From Clostridiales bacterium (GTDB lineage: Bacteria > Bacillota > Clostridia > Saccharofermentanales > Saccharofermentanaceae), in contig JAFXMZ010000014.1 of NCBI GenBank assembly GCA_017529925.1, positions 62,001 to 126,000 on the forward strand: a stretch of DNA of 64,000 bases. The letters are read 5' to 3'. The notes below the pieces were generated by a model. The model was not told the origin of the DNA. It was given only the letters and a program-made list of their open reading frames with translations, and did no database searches. The number at the start of each line of letters is the position of its first letter. Within the stretch, counting starts at the first letter, position 1. Shown piece after piece: positions 61,352 through 64,000 of the stretch. Made by a program: the position numbers and the translations under genes.

Positions 61352-62623
61352 TCAGGCTCTGATCTCCCCTGCCTTTATCCTTGCCTCCTCATACAGAGAA
61401 TCAATATCGACTGTCGTGAAACTGCCGTTCTCATAGAGGATCTTTCCGTTGATCATGGTCATCTTTACGACGGAAGTATCGCCGCTGAAGACAAGATTAT
61501 CGACAAATACGCTCTCAGGCTGCATCGAAGGATCTTTCATATCGATCATGATGATGTCTGCCTTCTTGCCTTTGGCGAGGATATCACAGTCGTCAAGGCC
61601 CATGATCTTTGCTCCGGTACAGCATGCAGCCTTCAGGACATCGAAAGGATCCACCGAATATGACTTGTCCCTGAGGATGTTAGACTGCGTCGCGCAAAGG
61701 AACATCTCCTTAAACATATTAAGGGAATTATTGCTCCCCGCACCGTCGGTTCCTATACCGAAGCTTACGCCGTCACCTATAAAGGATGAGACATCGGGAA
61801 CGCCTGATGCGAGCTTGAGGTTTGATGCCGCATTAAATACGGCATAAAGACCTTTCTCGCTGAAGATCCTCCTGTCATTTTCATTAAACCAGACACAGTG
61901 GAATCCGCCGCCGCCATAGTCATAGAATCCCATCTTGTCAAACAGTTCAACGGGTGTCATCCCGTATCTTTCGATACATCCGAGATTCTCGCTCTTTGTC
62001 TCGCTTATATGCGTAAACATCGGTGCCCTGTACTTATGCGCGACCTCTACCGCCTTCGCTATGTTTTCTTTCGAAGTGGTATATTCGGCATGTATTCCCA
62101 ATTTGTATCCGATGAGCTCACCGGCATCATTATACTTCAGATATTCGTCCTCGAGCCTGTCGATCCCTCCGAAATCATTTGCCGAACTGCAGAAAACGGT
62201 CCTCATTCCGACTTCATTGCTGGCCTTTACGATACCGTCCAGATGGAAATACATATCGAAATCCGCAGTGATACCGCTCTTTACGTATTCTGCAAATGCG
62301 AGCTTGGAGAATGTATATGTATATGAATCGTTGAGCTTTGCCTCCATCGGGAATATCGCCTTGTAGAGCCAGTCGTTAAGCTCATATGAATCGGCGACAG
62401 ATCTCGAGAAGGTCATTGCCGAATGGGTATGGGCATTCTTGAAACCCGGCATGAGCACATTGCCTTCGCAGTCGATCTGCCGGTCGAATGACTCTTTTGA
62501 GATCTCTTCCTCCGAAGGGGTCCCGATAAATGAGATCCTGTCATCTGATGTCCAGAGTTCTCCCTTTATCAGTTCTCTTGACTCCATCGTCAGTATCCTT
62601 GCATTATAGAATCTGATATTCAT
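61352..62623 (-). CDS. Amidohydrolase, MTA/S-adenosylhomocysteine deaminase type
   Basis: A 423-residue metal-dependent amidohydrolase. Metal ligands: MPGFKNAHTHSAMTF (HxH), LGIHAEYTTS, MFTHISETKSE and the Asp in GIGTDGAGSNNSLNMF. The last motif is a hallmark of MtaD-like deaminases, which convert 5'-methylthioadenosine or SAH to the inosine forms; related enzymes act on other N-containing rings. With the adenosylhomocysteinase-type gene and an inosine-type PNP in the same window, SAH recycling is a plausible role. It precedes the ABC pair by 4 bp and follows cls by 15 bp. Confidence 0.87.
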   Translation of the reverse strand: MNIRFYNARILTMESRELIKGELWTSDDRISFIGTPSEEEISKESFDRQIDCEGNVLMPGFKNAHTHSAMTFSRSVADSYELNDWLYKAIFPMEAKLNDSYTYTFSKLAFAEYVKSGITADFDMYFHLDGIVKASNEVGMRTVFCSSANDFGGIDRLEDEYLKYNDAGELIGYKLGIHAEYTTSKENIAKAVEVAHKYRAPMFTHISETKSENLGCIERYGMTPVELFDKMGFYDYGGGGFHCVWFNENDRRIFSEKGLYAVFNAASNLKLASGVPDVSSFIGDGVSFGIGTDGAGSNNSLNMFKEMFLCATQSNILRDKSYSVDPFDVLKAACCTGAKIMGLDDCDILAKGKKADIIMIDMKDPSMQPESVFVDNLVFSGDTSVVKMTMINGKILYENGSFTTVDIDSLYEEARIKAGEIRA

Positions 62624-62638
62624 ATACCCCCTCCTTAG

Positions 62639-64000
62639 TTAAACAAAAGGTGCTATAAATCTTAAAAGTGACTGTCCTACCCTTACAGGACCTCTTCTTT
62701 TCCTGTTATATCTTATGCTGATGTCTTCGCTCTGATCGAAAAGCTCCTCAAAATCCTTCTTCATATCGCCGCAAGCTTCGCAGTCATAGAAGAGCACTCC
62801 GTCCTCGAAATGATGATGCAGGCTCCTGTAGTCCATATTTATCGTCCCGCAGAAAGCCGTATCACCGTCGCTCAGGCACATCTTCGCATGACAGAATCCG
62901 GGCGTATATGTATAGATACTGATACCTTCACGTACAAGCTCGCCTATATATGAACATGTCACTTTATAGATGATCCTCTTGTCGGGGACGCCCGGGATGA
63001 TTATCCTGACGTCAACGCCCCTTTTCGCCGCGAGTATCAATGCTCTCTTGAGCTCATCCGATACGATCAGATAAGGCGTAACGAACCAGATATAGTCTTC
63101 GGTATTGTTTATCAGATTGATGAACATGTTCTCGCCCGTGAATTCATTGTCCAGAGGCGAATCTGCAAAAGGAGCCGTAAATCCCCTGTATCCGCCTGCC
63201 GTTACAGGAGACGCATCCCGCGTAAAGAATACCGAGATATCCTCCTGAAGATCTTTCTTGAATGTGGAATGCCACATCTCGAGGAACATCGCAGTAAGGG
63301 AATTGACGGCAGATCCCTCGAGCCTTAATCCGGAATCCTTCCAGTGTCCGTAAGGTGACGTTATGTTAAAGTACTCATTGGCAAGATTAAAGCCTCCGGT
63401 GTATCCGACTTTGCCGTCCACCACAGTTATCTTCCTGTGATCCCTGTTATTGATGAACAGGTTAAAGAAAGGCATCATCGGATTAAAAGCCCTGCACTTG
63501 ATCCCGAGCGACTCGAGCTGCTTGATGAAACTCCTGGAAATAAAGACAAAGCTTCCGATATCATCATAAAGGACGCGGACATCCACGCCCTCCGAAGCTT
63601 TTTTGGCAAGAGCTTCTTTCATCTCACTGAAAGACTCCTTATCCTCAATCGCGTGATACTCGATAAAGATAAATCTCCTGGCATTCTTTATATCCTCGAT
63701 CTGGTCACAAAGCGAGCTGTTCGGATCCTTGTAATATCTGACGGATGTATCGTCATATGCAGGAAATCCGCATATGTTCTTCAGATACTTGAACTCACCG
63801 GCTATGGCTTTATCCTTAGCTGCTATATCATCGATTATCTTCTCATCGGCATCAAGGAACGGTGTCATCTTACCCTTTACCCTGTCAAATCTCTTCTGCA
63901 TAGACTTTGTATTGCTTCCGAGCTCTATCAGGAGGAATAACAGGACTCCGACGAGAGGAACGAGGAGTATGACGGTCATCATGGGCATCTTCAATGCAGT
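62639..64000 (-). CDS. cls: Cardiolipin synthase, 5' end probably outside the window
   Basis: At least 451 residues of a phospholipase-D-family enzyme that joins two phosphatidylglycerols to cardiolipin at the membrane. Both HKD motifs are present: HRKITVVDGKVGYTGG in the first half and HAKMCLSDGDTAFCGTINMD in the second. The frame stays open to the window edge. The N-terminal hydrophobic segment here (TVILLVPLVGVLLFLLIE) corresponds to the second TM of Firmicutes Cls, so the first TM and the true start probably lie beyond 64000; a TTG at 63994 is only nominal. Confidence 0.9.
   Translation of the reverse strand, partial: TALKMPMMTVILLVPLVGVLLFLLIELGSNTKSMQKRFDRVKGKMTPFLDADEKIIDDIAAKDKAIAGEFKYLKNICGFPAYDDTSVRYYKDPNSSLCDQIEDIKNARRFIFIEYHAIEDKESFSEMKEALAKKASEGVDVRVLYDDIGSFVFISRSFIKQLESLGIKCRAFNPMMPFFNLFINNRDHRKITVVDGKVGYTGGFNLANEYFNITSPYGHWKDSGLRLEGSAVNSLTAMFLEMWHSTFKKDLQEDISVFFTRDASPVTAGGYRGFTAPFADSPLDNEFTGENMFINLINNTEDYIWFVTPYLIVSDELKRALILAAKRGVDVRIIIPGVPDKRIIYKVTCSYIGELVREGISIYTYTPGFCHAKMCLSDGDTAFCGTINMDYRSLHHHFEDGVLFYDCEACGDMKKDFEELFDQSEDISIRYNRKRRGPVRVGQSLLRFIAPFV

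Overview
The window is a gene-dense stretch of a low-to-mid GC Gram-positive genome, almost certainly a Clostridia-class member of the Bacillota. The reasons are the conserved order efp - asp23 - amaP - DUF2273 - nusB - xseA - xseB - ispA - dxs, the mreC-mreD-mrdA-mgsA-like block, sortase-assembled pili with LPXTG signals, AGGAGG-type ribosome binding sites with frequent TTG starts, and near-consensus sigma-A promoters (TTGACA, 17-nt spacer, TATAAT-like). A gut or rumen anaerobe is my inference. Most genes lie on the minus strand, so blocks are best read from high to low coordinates. I saw no insertion sequence, phage gene, CRISPR array, rRNA or transposon.

Layout: 1-1189 holds a lipoprotein gene and the start of a gene leaving the window. 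tRNA-Thr(CGT) is at 1274-1348. 1379-8552 is a complete sortase-dependent pilus operon in the order signal-peptidase-like protein, large LPETG adhesin, LPTTG backbone pilin, class C sortase, minor pilin with a variant sorting signal, second sortase. It is read from a strong promoter at 8589-8617. 8641-13567 carries an adenosylhomocysteinase-type enzyme, purine nucleoside phosphorylase and secA. 13585-14239 holds a YerC/TrpR-like regulator and a small membrane protein. 14362-20868 is the efp/asp23/nusB/xse/ispA/dxs block. 21037-22701 is a degenerate GGDEF-EAL protein. 22702-29513 is murJ-pncC-ftsK-nudix-rnhA-proC. tRNA-Trp follows at 29608-29682.

30651-43137 carries an SDR reductase, a PutP-type symporter, the metallo-hydrolase and MGS-like pair, the cell-elongation genes mrdA/mreD/mreC, a SEC-C protein, icd, holA and comEC. 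43238-46388, on the plus strand, has engB and two tandem long PRPP-synthetase-like genes. 46458-52353 is a three-gene block: two zinc-ribbon membrane proteins, one with an extracytoplasmic transglutaminase-like domain, and a secreted DUF4214/leucine-rich-repeat protein. 52591-56247 is an unusual three-gene membrane cluster: a two-TM sensor-like protein, a sensor-domain/MFS fusion with a tyrosine-rich low-complexity tail, and a single-TM protein. 56331-64000 has murD, a heterodimeric ABC exporter pair, an MtaD-like amidohydrolase and a cardiolipin synthase cut by the window edge.

The most interesting points are: the sensor/MFS/low-complexity-tail cluster, for which I know no described counterpart; the pilus operon whose signal-peptidase-like protein has lost both catalytic residues; the tandem PRPP synthetases in which one copy has diverged at substrate-binding positions; a TrpR/YerC regulator with a long insertion inside its helix-turn-helix; a cluster of CGACA/TGTCG boxes between comEC and engB; and two convergent gene pairs whose stop codons abut exactly at TGATCA. 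Functions are assigned from motifs read by eye; no database search was possible.
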